NCBI RefSeq assembly: GCF_014237865.1
Contig: NZ_JACJUU010000005.1
Span: 62,001 to 126,000, forward strand
Source of the DNA: Pusillimonas minor
GTDB lineage: Bacteria > Pseudomonadota > Gammaproteobacteria > Burkholderiales > Burkholderiaceae_B
DNA length: 64,000 nucleotides
Direction of reading: 5' to 3'
Part shown: one piece after another, positions 29,580-38,892 of the stretch
Numbering within the stretch: the stretch's first letter is position 1
How the letters are laid out: the number at the start of each line of letters is the position of its first letter
The notes under the pieces: generated by a model
The model's input: the letters and a program-made list of their open reading frames with translations, nothing else
Told to the model about the DNA's origin: nothing
The model's database searches: none
Position numbers and translations under genes: made by a program

Positions 29580-30460
29580 TTACCGGCCCTCCCGAAAATA
29601 CCCTGGGGACGCAGCAACAGCACCAACAGGAAAATACCAAAGGTTGCGGCCATGGTCAGCCCCGGATCGACGAAGCGAGAGACCAGGGTTTCGACAAACC
29701 CCAGCAAAAAGCCGGCCAGCAGGCAGCCCAGCAAATTGCCAACGCCACCCATAATGACAATAACCAGCGCTTTCATGGTGAACGCTACACCCATGGACGC
29801 ACTGAACGGCAAGAACATACTGACCAGCACACCAGCCCCGACCACCAGCGCGCCGCCCAGCGCAAATGCAAAAGCCGCCATGGCGCGCGGGTCGATGCCG
29901 ACCAAATGCGCGAACCGTGGCGCATTGGCCATGGCACGCAACGCCGTACCCCAGCGCGACCGCACCAGCACGGTATACACCAGCAACCCGATAACGACGG
30001 CCGCACACGCAGCCAGCAAACGGTTAGCCGCCACGGCCGTGCCCAGCACATTGACCGGCATGGCCAGATATTCGTAGCTGTAATAGCTGCCGCCAAAAAG
30101 AATAAGCACAATGCCCTGCATCACGAACAAAATGCCAAACGTGGCCAGAATGCTGTCGACCTCGAGTGCGTCGGCATTGGGCGCCCGCTTGACCAGCGGC
30201 GTCAGCAAAATTTGGTACACCAGCCACTGCACCACGAAACCAGCCGGCACCACCATGGCCAGCGCGTATAACGGATTGACGCCCAGGCTGGTCACAAACC
30301 AGTAAGCCAGAAACGCAGCGCCGATCATGAATTCGCCATGCGACAAATTCATGATGCGCGCAACGCCGTACTGTAGCGTCAGCCCCATCGCGATGAGCGC
30401 ATACAGCCCACCCAGCATCAGCGATGTGAGAACGATTTCAACAAACAACATAGGATTCAC
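29576..30460 (-). CDS. LIV-type ABC transporter permease (LivH type)
   Basis: Inner-membrane permease of 294 residues. The N-terminal LMLGGLYALIAMGLTLQYGV and NLSHGEFMIGAAFL are hallmarks of LivH. The coupling loop MANAPRFAHLVGIDPRAMA follows in the second half. It lies 99 bases after the binding-protein gene; the spacer contains a hairpin that may lower expression of the membrane genes relative to the binding protein. Confidence 0.93.
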   Translation of the reverse strand: MNPMLFVEIVLTSLMLGGLYALIAMGLTLQYGVARIMNLSHGEFMIGAAFLAYWFVTSLGVNPLYALAMVVPAGFVVQWLVYQILLTPLVKRAPNADALEVDSILATFGILFVMQGIVLILFGGSYYSYEYLAMPVNVLGTAVAANRLLAACAAVVIGLLVYTVLVRSRWGTALRAMANAPRFAHLVGIDPRAMAAFAFALGGALVVGAGVLVSMFLPFSASMGVAFTMKALVIVIMGGVGNLLGCLLAGFLLGFVETLVSRFVDPGLTMAATFGIFLLVLLLRPQGIFGRAGK

Positions 30461-30464
30461 CTGT

Positions 30465-30498
30465 AAAACAGCCGGGCCAGGCCGGCCCCGCTGTTTTT
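30465..30498 (-). terminator. Hairpin between binding-protein and permease genes
   Basis: AAAACAGC-C-GGGCC pairs with GGCCC-C-GCTGTTTT (one C:C mismatch) and T-runs lie at both ends. Position inside the operon suggests partial termination or mRNA protection, giving more binding protein than permease, as is common in ABC importer operons. Confidence 0.6.
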
Positions 30499-30559
30499 AT
30501 GGAATGACAGGAAACATAGGCACCGGGCCACGCCCGATGCCTATGACCGCACTACCCGA

Positions 30560-31788
30560 TTACTTCTTCCATTCGGGTTTGGGGATGATGACCGGCTTGG
30601 CGCCAGGCAAGTTTGCAGGACCAACACCCTGGAAAACGCCGTTTTGCCATTGGCCCACTGTAAAGATGCCGCGCAGTTGGTTGTTTTCGAGTTTGATGGG
30701 CCCGAGAATGGTATCGAACGTGCCGGTTTTCAGCTCTTTCTGGATGGCCGCGCGGTCGATTTTGCCGGTACGCTCGATGGCTTGCTGCAGCATTTGCAAG
30801 CTGGCGTAGGTAACCTGGCTACCCCAGTAGTCGGCGTCTTTGCCCTGCATTTCTTTGTGGCGGGCACGGTAGTCCATAACGGCTTTCGAGTCGCCGTTGA
30901 TGCCGCCCACGCTCATTTGGCCCTCAATGGCTTCGGCGCCATACTTGCCCTTGAAGAACGGGAACTGTGTACCCACGCCGGTGTAGAACACTTTAGGGTT
31001 CAGACCAACAACACGTGCCTGGTCGCTGATCAGGACGGTATCGGGCGGGTAAGAATGGGCAATAAAGCTATCGGCGCCGCTGGACTTCACCTCGTTCAGG
31101 AGCGATGAGAGGTCGGAGCTGCCGACAGGGTAGGTTTTATCGAGCACGATCTCGAAGCCATGTTTGGCCGCAGCCTTGCGGGTCGCAGCAGCCGAGTCGA
31201 CGCCAAAGCCGTCGGCAACGCTGATCATGGCGATTTTCTTGCCGATTTTGCCATCTTTGTTGGCATTGGCCAGAACATCGAGGAGCGCGTCAGCATACAT
31301 GCTGGCCGAGCCCAACAGGAAGAAGTGACCGGGCCAGCGCTTGGCGAACTGATCGGCCTTGTCGGTAAGGTTGGTCGTACCCACCTGCGGATAGCCGTGC
31401 TTGTCGAACAATGGCGCAACCGCCAGGTTGACTGCCGTACCCCACGGCGGCAGCAACAAGTCAACCTTGTCTTGCGTAATTAAGCGTTCGATGCGCGCAC
31501 GGCCTCTTCGGTGCTGGAGCGATCATCGTATTCGACGACTTCAATAGGTACTTTTTTGCCATAGGCGCTAAGCATGATGCCGCCATTGGCATTGACCTCT
31601 TTGACCCACATTTCGTAGTTGGGGCGCACGGTGGTGTCGCCGCCGGGGGCATTGGGGCCGCTTTTAGCCAGCGAATACCCGATACGAATGGATTTGGGCG
31701 CTTCTTCGGCGAATGACGGTGCCGCCATGCCGACCATTGAAAGGCTGGCCGCAAGGGCCAACCGGGTTGTCCATTTTCTTACTGTCAT
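30560..31788 (-). pseudogene. LIV-type substrate-binding protein with a -1 frameshift
   Basis: Periplasmic binding protein of an ABC importer. ATG at 31788 has GGAG six bases upstream and gives a signal peptide (MTVRKWTTRLALAASLSM ... PSFAEEAP). The frame reads into the binding fold (GYSLAKSGPNAPGGD) but stops at TAA 31480-31482 after EEAVRASNA. The continuation, starting as ERLITQDKV in another frame and running to EWKK at 30560, is perfectly family-like. One base missing from an alanine codon near 31492 would restore one protein of about 409 residues. Either a recent inactivating mutation or a sequencing error. Confidence 0.88.
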
Positions 31789-31870
31789 TGTTGTCTCCGG
31801 GTTGTGGGCATAGTTGTAACCTGACGCCTGGCGCTGCCCCTGGCTGGCCCAGGCGTTGAAACCACAAAGC

Positions 31871-33109
31871 TTAAGCAGCAGCCGTGTGAGACTGACCGAC
31901 AAGGCGCAAAACCTCGTTGACCACCGCATCGGCAAATTGCTCGTCGTTAAGATGGCAGTCGAGCTTTTCGACGGTGACATTTGACGGCATTGCCGCTTTG
32001 ACCGCGTCATAAAAGACAGGACATAAAGAAGTGTCATGCAGGTATCCCTCGGGACTGTCATGATGGGAAAAACCCTGTAAAGGCACCAGTACAGACACTG
32101 GACCTTTGGCTTCGGTTTTGACCAGGCCGGCCAAGTGATTGGCGAGTTTTTGCAACTCTTCGGCTTCGGTTCGTACTGCCGTCAGTGCACGGTTGTGAAT
32201 GTGATAGCGCTTGCCCGGAAACTGGCGCTCGGCCATGTCGATAGGGCCGGACACCATGAAGTCGGCATTACCGGGGGCAAAGACCACCGGCACCCCTTTG
32301 CGCAACCCTGCCTTCGAACGCTCTGGGCCGGCACTGCACAAGCCATTGTTCAGGAAGTCGTTATGTTCAACCACCGAGGTTTCAAGTACGGCCACGATGT
32401 CGCGCTCGGCCGCCAGTTTATCGAGCGCCTGACCGCCGGTGCCCAAGGTGTGAAACACCAGAACTTCGTAGCCTTTGTCTTCAAGCTGCTTGCGGATGCG
32501 TACCGTACAACGGTCGATCGTGCCCAAAGTACCCATCAGCACCACAGGCTTGTCGGACGCGGCCTTGGGCGTGTAAGCCTTGGCCATGGCGGCCACTGAA
32601 ATGGCGGCATTGCGGAAGACTTCGCGGGTGATGCTGTTGAGCCCGGCAATGTCGCACACCGGGTTGAACATATTGATGTCCATAGCGCCCACAAACGGCT
32701 GTGTAAAGCCCGAGGCCATGGTGGACACCAGCACTTTGGGCAAGCCGTAGGGCAGCGCTTGCATGACCGCGCTACCCAGCGTCGAGCCCATGGAACCGCC
32801 AATGGCAATGACGCCACTGATAGGCGTGGCCGCGTGCAGGGCGAGTGTCGACTTGATAGCCCCTTCGATCATCACTGCCTGGCACCTGCCTTCGTGTTTC
32901 ACGTCGCGCACTTCCTGTATGGTTTTACCGGCGGCACCGGCAACCTGCTCGGGGGTGATTTCGGCGCCCGGCGTGACCGAGCGACGAATACTGGCGTCGA
33001 GGTGAATGACGTCAACACCCTGCGACTCGAGTGTTTGACGTACAAATTGCGCTTCGGTCGCCTTGGTGTCGAGGGTGGCGATCAAAAGGACTTTCGGTTT
33101 CGTGGTCAT
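31871..33109 (-). CDS. Tm-1-like ATP-binding protein (UPF0261)
   Basis: Protein of 412 residues from the ATG at 33109, which has GGAG six bases upstream; an in-frame start at 33127 lacks one. It begins KPKVLLIATLDTKATEAQFV and contains the glycine-rich GVIAIGGSMGSTLGSAVMQ, both marks of the UPF0261 family, related to the ATP-binding N-terminal half of the tomato antiviral protein Tm-1. A second, Rossmann-like half carries HTLGTGGQALDKLA. The biochemical role is not established. It lies between the CoA ligase and the binding-protein genes, so it probably acts on the imported compound or a derivative. Confidence 0.87.
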   Translation of the reverse strand: MTTKPKVLLIATLDTKATEAQFVRQTLESQGVDVIHLDASIRRSVTPGAEITPEQVAGAAGKTIQEVRDVKHEGRCQAVMIEGAIKSTLALHAATPISGVIAIGGSMGSTLGSAVMQALPYGLPKVLVSTMASGFTQPFVGAMDINMFNPVCDIAGLNSITREVFRNAAISVAAMAKAYTPKAASDKPVVLMGTLGTIDRCTVRIRKQLEDKGYEVLVFHTLGTGGQALDKLAAERDIVAVLETSVVEHNDFLNNGLCSAGPERSKAGLRKGVPVVFAPGNADFMVSGPIDMAERQFPGKRYHIHNRALTAVRTEAEELQKLANHLAGLVKTEAKGPVSVLVPLQGFSHHDSPEGYLHDTSLCPVFYDAVKAAMPSNVTVEKLDCHLNDEQFADAVVNEVLRLVGQSHTAAA

Positions 33110-33183
33110 CGTTGTCTCCTGTTCCACATTTACCTGAATGGCCGCCCTGGCTGTTTTTATGCTCTTGGGCCGCCACGTTTGAA

Positions 33184-35169
33184 CTATTCCGTATTTAACG
33201 TTTTGGCTAATTCAATAAAGAACCCCATGCTTTGCGGGTTGGCCATGGCATCTGGATGCGCCACTTTTTCGGCCGGCGACCCCAGCAGCAAGCGGCGTAC
33301 CGGAACTTCCATTTTTTTACCTGTCAGGGTGCGCGGGATATCGCTGACCTGATAGATTTTGTTGGGCACGTGACGCGGCGACGCCTTGGTACGAATTTGC
33401 TCGGCAATGCGCGCACTCAGTTCATCGGTCAGGGTCTCGCCGTCGTGAAGCACCACAAATAGCGGCATGAACGATGGGCGCCCCAGGTATTCGAGGTCGA
33501 CGACCAGGCTGTCGCGCACTTCGGGAACCGCCTCGACCACACGGTAAATTTCGGCCGTCCCCATACGGATGCCAAACCGGTTGATGGTGGAGTCGGACCG
33601 GCCGTAAATAATGCTGGTGCCGCGCGGCGTAAAACGAATCCAGTCGCCGTGCCGCCACTTGCCGGGGAACACGTCGAAATAGCTGTCGAGGTAACGGGTG
33701 TTGCCCGGGTCATTCCAAAAGTACACCGGCATCGAGGGCATGGGCTGGGTGATGACCAGCTCGCCGACCTCATCAACAACAGGCTCGCCCTGCTCATTAA
33801 AGGCATAGGCTGCTACGCCAAGTTCGCGGCATTGAATTTCGCCCGAATACACCGGCAGGGTTGGCGCACAAGCCACAAAGCCGGAAGCAATATCGGTACC
33901 GCCGCTGATGGACGCCAGCCATAGGTCGGACTTGATGTTGGCATAAGCCCACTCGAACGCATCGGTGGGCAACGGCGAGCCGGTGGCGTTAATTGACCGC
34001 AGGGCAGCAAGACGGGCAAACGTATTGGGCTGCAGGTTGTCTTTCATGCAGTTGATCAAATACGCCGCACCACAACCAAACAAAGTAACGCCGTAATCGT
34101 CGATAAACCGCCACAACGACGGGTTGTCGGGCCATGCCGGGTTGCCGTCATACAAAATCACGGTCGCGCCCACCAGCAAACCACCCACCTGCAGATTCCA
34201 GACAATCCACCCCGTGCCGCCCAAAAACAGCAAGCGGTCGCCTTCGCGCAGGTCGTGCTGCAACGCCATGGTTTTATGGTGGGTCAGGATAATGCCGCCA
34301 TGACTGTGCACGATGGCTTTGGGCAGACCCGTGGTGCCCGACGAATACACAATCCATAGCGGATGCGAAAACGGCACGCGCTCGAACTGCAATGGCGCAG
34401 GTTGGGCGACCATATCGGCCCAACTAATGCGGCCGGGCCACGAAACACCGCCTTCGCGATCAGCCATAGGGCCGGGCACATGCACCACTTGCTTGACAGT
34501 GGGCAATGACTCAAGCAACTCGGACACCAACGCCGCGCGGTCGTGCTGCTTGCCGTTGTAGCTGTAGCTGTCGATCACAAAAATCAGCTTGGGCTCAATT
34601 TGCTGAAAGCGGTCGGTGACAACACGTACACCCATATCGGGCGCGCAGCTGGACCAGACGGCGCCAATGCTGGCACACGCCAGGAACGCCGTCACGGTCT
34701 CGGGGCGATTGGGCATGTAAGACACCACGCGGTCGCCCTTGCCAATGCCCAGGCGACGCAAACTGGCGGCCAATGCGCCAACGTCGCGCGTCAGTTGCGC
34801 CCAACTGACTTCTTCGACACCGGTTTCTTCGCGACGCGAAATCAGCGCCGGACGTTGGTCGGTCGCGCGACGAAACACATGTTCGGCATAGTTCAGCGAC
34901 GTGTTGGGAAACCATTGCGCGCCCGGCATGGCGCGATCGCCCAGCACGGGTTGCACGGTACCGTCGGCCTGAACATCAAAGTATTGCCAGATTGACAACC
35001 AGAAATCGTCGAGGTGATCGACGGACCATCGCCACAGGGCCTCGTATTCGCCCTTGGGCACGGCAAATGTCTTTTCGAGCCACGTTTGGTAATGATCAAG
35101 GCGCGACGCCTGGATTTGTTGGACACTGGGCTGCCAAAGCAACCGGGGGGTCTGGGTAATTTCACTCAT
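33184..35169 (-). CDS. Acetoacetyl-CoA synthetase-like acyl-CoA ligase
   Basis: AMP-forming ligase of 661 residues, the normal length for acetoacetate-CoA ligase. The adenylation motif YSSGTTGLPKAIVHSHGG is at about residue 275; the C-terminal catalytic lysine lies in LTGKKMEVPVRRLL (about 618). The N-terminal region (LDHYQTWLEKTFAVPKGEYEALWRW split by normal spacing) is that of acetoacetyl-CoA synthetases rather than acetyl-CoA synthetases. It would activate a 3-oxo or similar short acid with CoA and ATP. Its ATG overlaps the HAD gene stop by 4 bases. Confidence 0.88.
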   Translation of the reverse strand: MSEITQTPRLLWQPSVQQIQASRLDHYQTWLEKTFAVPKGEYEALWRWSVDHLDDFWLSIWQYFDVQADGTVQPVLGDRAMPGAQWFPNTSLNYAEHVFRRATDQRPALISRREETGVEEVSWAQLTRDVGALAASLRRLGIGKGDRVVSYMPNRPETVTAFLACASIGAVWSSCAPDMGVRVVTDRFQQIEPKLIFVIDSYSYNGKQHDRAALVSELLESLPTVKQVVHVPGPMADREGGVSWPGRISWADMVAQPAPLQFERVPFSHPLWIVYSSGTTGLPKAIVHSHGGIILTHHKTMALQHDLREGDRLLFLGGTGWIVWNLQVGGLLVGATVILYDGNPAWPDNPSLWRFIDDYGVTLFGCGAAYLINCMKDNLQPNTFARLAALRSINATGSPLPTDAFEWAYANIKSDLWLASISGGTDIASGFVACAPTLPVYSGEIQCRELGVAAYAFNEQGEPVVDEVGELVITQPMPSMPVYFWNDPGNTRYLDSYFDVFPGKWRHGDWIRFTPRGTSIIYGRSDSTINRFGIRMGTAEIYRVVEAVPEVRDSLVVDLEYLGRPSFMPLFVVLHDGETLTDELSARIAEQIRTKASPRHVPNKIYQVSDIPRTLTGKKMEVPVRRLLLGSPAEKVAHPDAMANPQSMGFFIELAKTLNTE

Positions 35170-36002
35170 CGAATCATCTCCAGCAAGTCGTTGACGCCGG
35201 CGATAGAAAAATGCGGCTGCTGCCCGGGGGGCAAACGATCGATATCTTCGGGCGTTGCCAGCCCGGTATGCACGGCCACCGATACGGCACCGCCTTGCTG
35301 GGCCATCGCGTTCTCGAGCGAGAGGTCGTCTCCGACAATGGCGATGCGCGAGGCCTCGACACCCAGAATGCCGCGGGCGACGTCGAACGCGATTGACGCC
35401 GGCTTGCCCACGATAACGGCTTCTTTGCCCGTCACGCTGCTGATGGCGGCGGTCAGTGCGCCAGAAATACCCAACGTACGGCCTTCACGGCTGGCCAGAT
35501 AGGGGGCCGTGGATACCGTGTACAGATTCGCACCGGCCCAGATCGCGCGGCAGGCCGCATCGAGGTCGTCGAGACGGAACTCGGGATGCCAGCCCACCAG
35601 CACGGCATCGGCATCGTCGGCGCGCTCGGGCGAAACGACAATGTCGAACCCGGCCTCTTCGAACGGACGCCATACGCCCTCGACACCCAGCACCAGCAAA
35701 CGCTTGTACTGACGGCTTTTGAACAGCGACACGGCCACTGCAGGCGGCGTGAGTGTGCGCTCGGGCTTGACCAGAATGCCCGCGCTGGTTAAGGCCTTGG
35801 CCAACTGTGCCGGCGTTTTGGTTGAACCATTGGTAAACGCCACATACGGGGTTTGACGCTGATTCAGCAAGTTGATGAGCTCGATGGCCCCGGGCAAGGG
35901 TTGATACCCCGACAACATGCGGTCGGCCAGTGCCAACGTGCCGTCTATATCAAAAATAAAACCTTCTACCGCACTCAAGTCGTGTAACAACGACTGCGTC
36001 AT
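35166..36002 (-). CDS. HAD-superfamily class IIA phosphatase (NagD-like)
   Basis: Hydrolase of 278 residues. The catalytic motif I is FDIDGTLAL (about 17-25), motif II lies in VAFTNGSTK, a class IIA cap domain covers the middle, and motif IV is in IAIVGDDLSLE. NagD-like members dephosphorylate small phosphorylated metabolites or repair damaged ones. It is locked between the carboxyltransferase and ligase genes by 4-base overlaps on both sides, so it belongs to this pathway rather than to general phosphate metabolism. Substrate unknown. Confidence 0.88.
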   Translation of the reverse strand: MTQSLLHDLSAVEGFIFDIDGTLALADRMLSGYQPLPGAIELINLLNQRQTPYVAFTNGSTKTPAQLAKALTSAGILVKPERTLTPPAVAVSLFKSRQYKRLLVLGVEGVWRPFEEAGFDIVVSPERADDADAVLVGWHPEFRLDDLDAACRAIWAGANLYTVSTAPYLASREGRTLGISGALTAAISSVTGKEAVIVGKPASIAFDVARGILGVEASRIAIVGDDLSLENAMAQQGGAVSVAVHTGLATPEDIDRLPPGQQPHFSIAGVNDLLEMIR

Positions 36003-37489
36003 GACATGTCTCCTGCAACGCTGTGGCTGCGCAATTCCATCAGGAAGCCCGCTCGTTCGATACGGGCATGGGTAACGTCCGGTCGCCGGGCCAGTTCGGC
36101 CAACAGTTTTTCGACCGGGGTTACCGAAGGATTGTACGTTTGCCGGCTGGGGCCGGCCGCGACCATGGCATCGACCTGATCGGCCGGCATGACAGCGCGC
36201 AACAGGAACTCTTCGTCGGACAGGTGTTTGCCAAAACGCTGTCGCAGCTCGGCAACGCCGGGCATGGGCGGTTGAGACAACAATTCTTTGGCGCGCGGCA
36301 TGTTTTCGATACGATCGCGCACATTAGGATCGACCTCGCCGGGCGGCGTACCAAAGCGCCCCACCACATAGCGAATGACTTCGTCGGGGACGTTGGCGTA
36401 GCGCTCGGGCGCCAGTACATTCATGACCGCCATGGTGCCCACGACCTGGGAAAACGGCGTCACCATAATGGGATAACCCAGTTCGGCCCGCACACGTACG
36501 ACTTCTTCGTAGACTTCGGGCAAGCGATGTTCTTGACGGATTTCGCGCAACTGGCGACGCATCGTGCCAATCATGCCGCCGGGCAGCTGATGCGAAAAGT
36601 AACGCTCGTCGTACTCTTGCGGCACCCCGACGGGCAGGCCTTCGGCTTTGGTGAGGCGCGAAAAGTATTCGCTGACTTCGGCCATGGCGTCGAGGTCGAG
36701 ATTATGCGACACACCGCGGGCTTGCAGATTGTTGACGACATTTTCTACAGCAGGCTGGCTGGTGCCGTTGGCTGCCGGGCGAGCCGCCGTGTGCAAGGTA
36801 TCGACCCCCAGCGACGGGGCTTCCGGGTAAGTAAACGGCGCCAGACCTATGGTGCAATGCGAGTGCAGTTCGAAGGGCTTGTCACCCAGTGCCGCCTTGA
36901 TGGCGGGCAGCAAGGTGCGTGCGCGCTCGGGCGTGAGCAAACCGCTGGGGTCTTTAAGGTACACCCGGTTGATGAAAGGCTGGGCGGCCAGTTGGGCCGC
37001 CATGTGCGCAAAAAAAGCGTCGTCGTGAATGGGGCTGACGGTATACACCAACGCCCCGACAATTTCGGAGGCCCCTGCCTTGGCAATGGCCTGACAGTTG
37101 TCGATGACCGCCTGCGTGGTGTTCATCGGGTCCATCACCATGAACCGCTCGATGCCGTTATTGACCAGCAACTGGTACGACAACGCCATCACCTCGGGGT
37201 GAGCGGTTTCCCATGAGATGAACCGCATGCCGGTAGACAAAAAGGTCAGCGGGGTGCGTTTTAAACGTGACTTGAGCAAACGCAGGCGTTCCCAGGGGTC
37301 TTCTTTGTGGAAACGCACCGTGACCGCCATGTGCGTACTGGTGCTGAAGTCGAGGGCGTGATAGCCAACGCGGTCGAGCACAGGTGCGATTTGCAGCATC
37401 ATGGCGGTGGTCAGGCCGGTCGCCCCCCACAGGCTTTGGTTGCCATCGCGCAGGGTGGTGTCAATAAACTGGACGTGATCTTGTTTCAT
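35999..37489 (-). CDS. Biotin-dependent carboxyltransferase, pyruvate carboxylase/OadA type
   Basis: Carboxyltransferase of 496 residues with an HMGL-like TIM barrel. DTTLRDGNQSLWG (about 10-22), the carboxylysine candidate in VYLKDPSGLL (about 172-181) and the metal motif LHSHCTIG (about 203-210) are present, followed by the conserved carboxylase domain found in pyruvate carboxylase and oxaloacetate decarboxylase alpha. It has no C-terminal biotin domain; that is encoded two genes upstream. No oadB/oadG membrane genes are near, so a soluble carboxylase is more likely than a sodium pump. The acceptor is unknown; pyruvate-like 2-oxo acids or methyl ketones fit the family chemistry. Confidence 0.87.
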   Translation of the reverse strand: MKQDHVQFIDTTLRDGNQSLWGATGLTTAMMLQIAPVLDRVGYHALDFSTSTHMAVTVRFHKEDPWERLRLLKSRLKRTPLTFLSTGMRFISWETAHPEVMALSYQLLVNNGIERFMVMDPMNTTQAVIDNCQAIAKAGASEIVGALVYTVSPIHDDAFFAHMAAQLAAQPFINRVYLKDPSGLLTPERARTLLPAIKAALGDKPFELHSHCTIGLAPFTYPEAPSLGVDTLHTAARPAANGTSQPAVENVVNNLQARGVSHNLDLDAMAEVSEYFSRLTKAEGLPVGVPQEYDERYFSHQLPGGMIGTMRRQLREIRQEHRLPEVYEEVVRVRAELGYPIMVTPFSQVVGTMAVMNVLAPERYANVPDEVIRYVVGRFGTPPGEVDPNVRDRIENMPRAKELLSQPPMPGVAELRQRFGKHLSDEEFLLRAVMPADQVDAMVAAGPSRQTYNPSVTPVEKLLAELARRPDVTHARIERAGFLMELRSHSVAGDMS

Positions 37490-37494
37490 GGTGT

Positions 37495-38889
37495 TTAACC
37501 TTCTTGTGCCATAGCGGCCCGGTCGGCCAGGTAGCGGCCCAAAAAGCCGGTATCGACACCGCCCTCGGTAAATTCGGGTGTATTCAACACATCGAGGTGC
37601 AAGGCAATATTGGTTTTAACGCCCGCAATTGCCGTGTCGTTCAGGGCTGCGGCCAGCGCACGTCGCGCCTCGTCACGGGTAGCGCCATAAGCAATTACCT
37701 TGGCAATCATCGAGTCGTAAAACGGCGGAATCATTGCGCCTGCCTGCATGTGAGTATCGACGCGAATGCCCGCACGCTGCGGGAACTGTGCGGTGTTGAC
37801 GCGCCCCGGCGAGGGCTGGAAATCGCGGTCGCTGTCTTCGGCGTTGACACGGCATTCGATGGCATGACCATTTACGCGAACATCGGACTGCACCCAGGGC
37901 AGCGCATGCCCCTGCGCCACCGCCAGCTGCGCCTGTACCAAATCGATACCCGTAACCAGCTCGGTGACGGGGTGCTCGACCTGAATACGTGCATTCATTT
38001 CGAGGAAATAGAACTGGTCGCGCTGCACATCGACCAGAAACTCGATGGTGCCCGCACTGCGATAACCAATGTATTCGGCAAAGCGCACGGCAGCCGCGTG
38101 CAGCCCGGCACGCATGGCGTCTGGCAAGTTGGGCGCCGGCGCTTCTTCGACCAGCTTCTGGTAGCGACGCTGGACGGAGCAATCGCGATCGCCCAGGTGA
38201 ATGACCGATTGGCCATCGCCCAGCACCTGCACTTCGACATGACGACCTTGGGTGACGAAGCATTCAATATAGACCCGGCCATCACCGAAGGCGGCCAACG
38301 CCTCGGCACTGGCCAGCTCGAACAAGCGGACGAGTGCATCGCGATCGTCGGCGCGCTTTAACCCCCGGCCGCCGCCACCGCCCACCGCTTTAATCAGTAC
38401 GGGGTAACCGATAGTGTCGGCAACGGCCAACGCCTCGTCGAGCGAGGCGACCGGGCCGCCGGGCGTGATGGGGACATTGGCCTTCTCGGCAATCAGCCGG
38501 GCCTCGAGCTTGTTGCCCACCCGCTCGATTTGCTCGGCCGTGGGCCCGATGAACACCAGGTTGTTGTCTTCGCAGGCCTGCGCAAACTCGGCACGCTCTG
38601 ACAAAAAACCATAGCCGGGATGAATAGCCTGGGCGCCGGTAGACAGGGCCGCCTGAATGATCGTGTCGATTTTCAGGTAGCTGTCGGTAGCGCGGCCCGG
38701 GCCAATACACACGGTGCGGTCGGCCAGTTGCGCGCCCATGCTGTCGCGATCGGCAGTTGACGCCACCAGTACGCTTTCAAGACCTAAACGCTTGAGCGTG
38801 CGCAACACGCGCACGGCGATCTCGCCCCGGTTGGCCACCAGCACCCGACGAATCGGCCCCTGAACGGCGGCTTGATCTGCCTGCATCAT
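37495..38889 (-). CDS. Biotin carboxylase subunit (AccC-like)
   Basis: ATP-grasp enzyme of 464 residues that carboxylates biotin on the carrier protein with bicarbonate and ATP. HPGYGFLSERAEFA, the glycine-rich loop GGGGGRGLKRADD and EMNARIQVEHPVTE are all present, and the length is typical of AccC. It lies 5 bases before the carboxyltransferase and 3 bases after the carrier gene. Because its carboxyltransferase partner is of the pyruvate type and not AccA/AccD, it probably serves this pathway rather than fatty acid synthesis. Confidence 0.9.
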   Translation of the reverse strand: MMQADQAAVQGPIRRVLVANRGEIAVRVLRTLKRLGLESVLVASTADRDSMGAQLADRTVCIGPGRATDSYLKIDTIIQAALSTGAQAIHPGYGFLSERAEFAQACEDNNLVFIGPTAEQIERVGNKLEARLIAEKANVPITPGGPVASLDEALAVADTIGYPVLIKAVGGGGGRGLKRADDRDALVRLFELASAEALAAFGDGRVYIECFVTQGRHVEVQVLGDGQSVIHLGDRDCSVQRRYQKLVEEAPAPNLPDAMRAGLHAAAVRFAEYIGYRSAGTIEFLVDVQRDQFYFLEMNARIQVEHPVTELVTGIDLVQAQLAVAQGHALPWVQSDVRVNGHAIECRVNAEDSDRDFQPSPGRVNTAQFPQRAGIRVDTHMQAGAMIPPFYDSMIAKVIAYGATRDEARRALAAALNDTAIAGVKTNIALHLDVLNTPEFTEGGVDTGFLGRYLADRAAMAQEG

Positions 38890-38892
38890 GAC

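Noticed and set aside
31461-32061. Two separate small genes in the binding-protein region
   Set aside because: The two open frames join into one family-length binding protein if one base is restored, so I treat them as one frameshifted gene.
36023-37216. Long + strand open frame (397 codons) opposite the carboxyltransferase gene
   Set aside because: Same reason: the minus strand protein carries catalytic motifs and the + strand product is rich in His/Gln/Arg without domain features.
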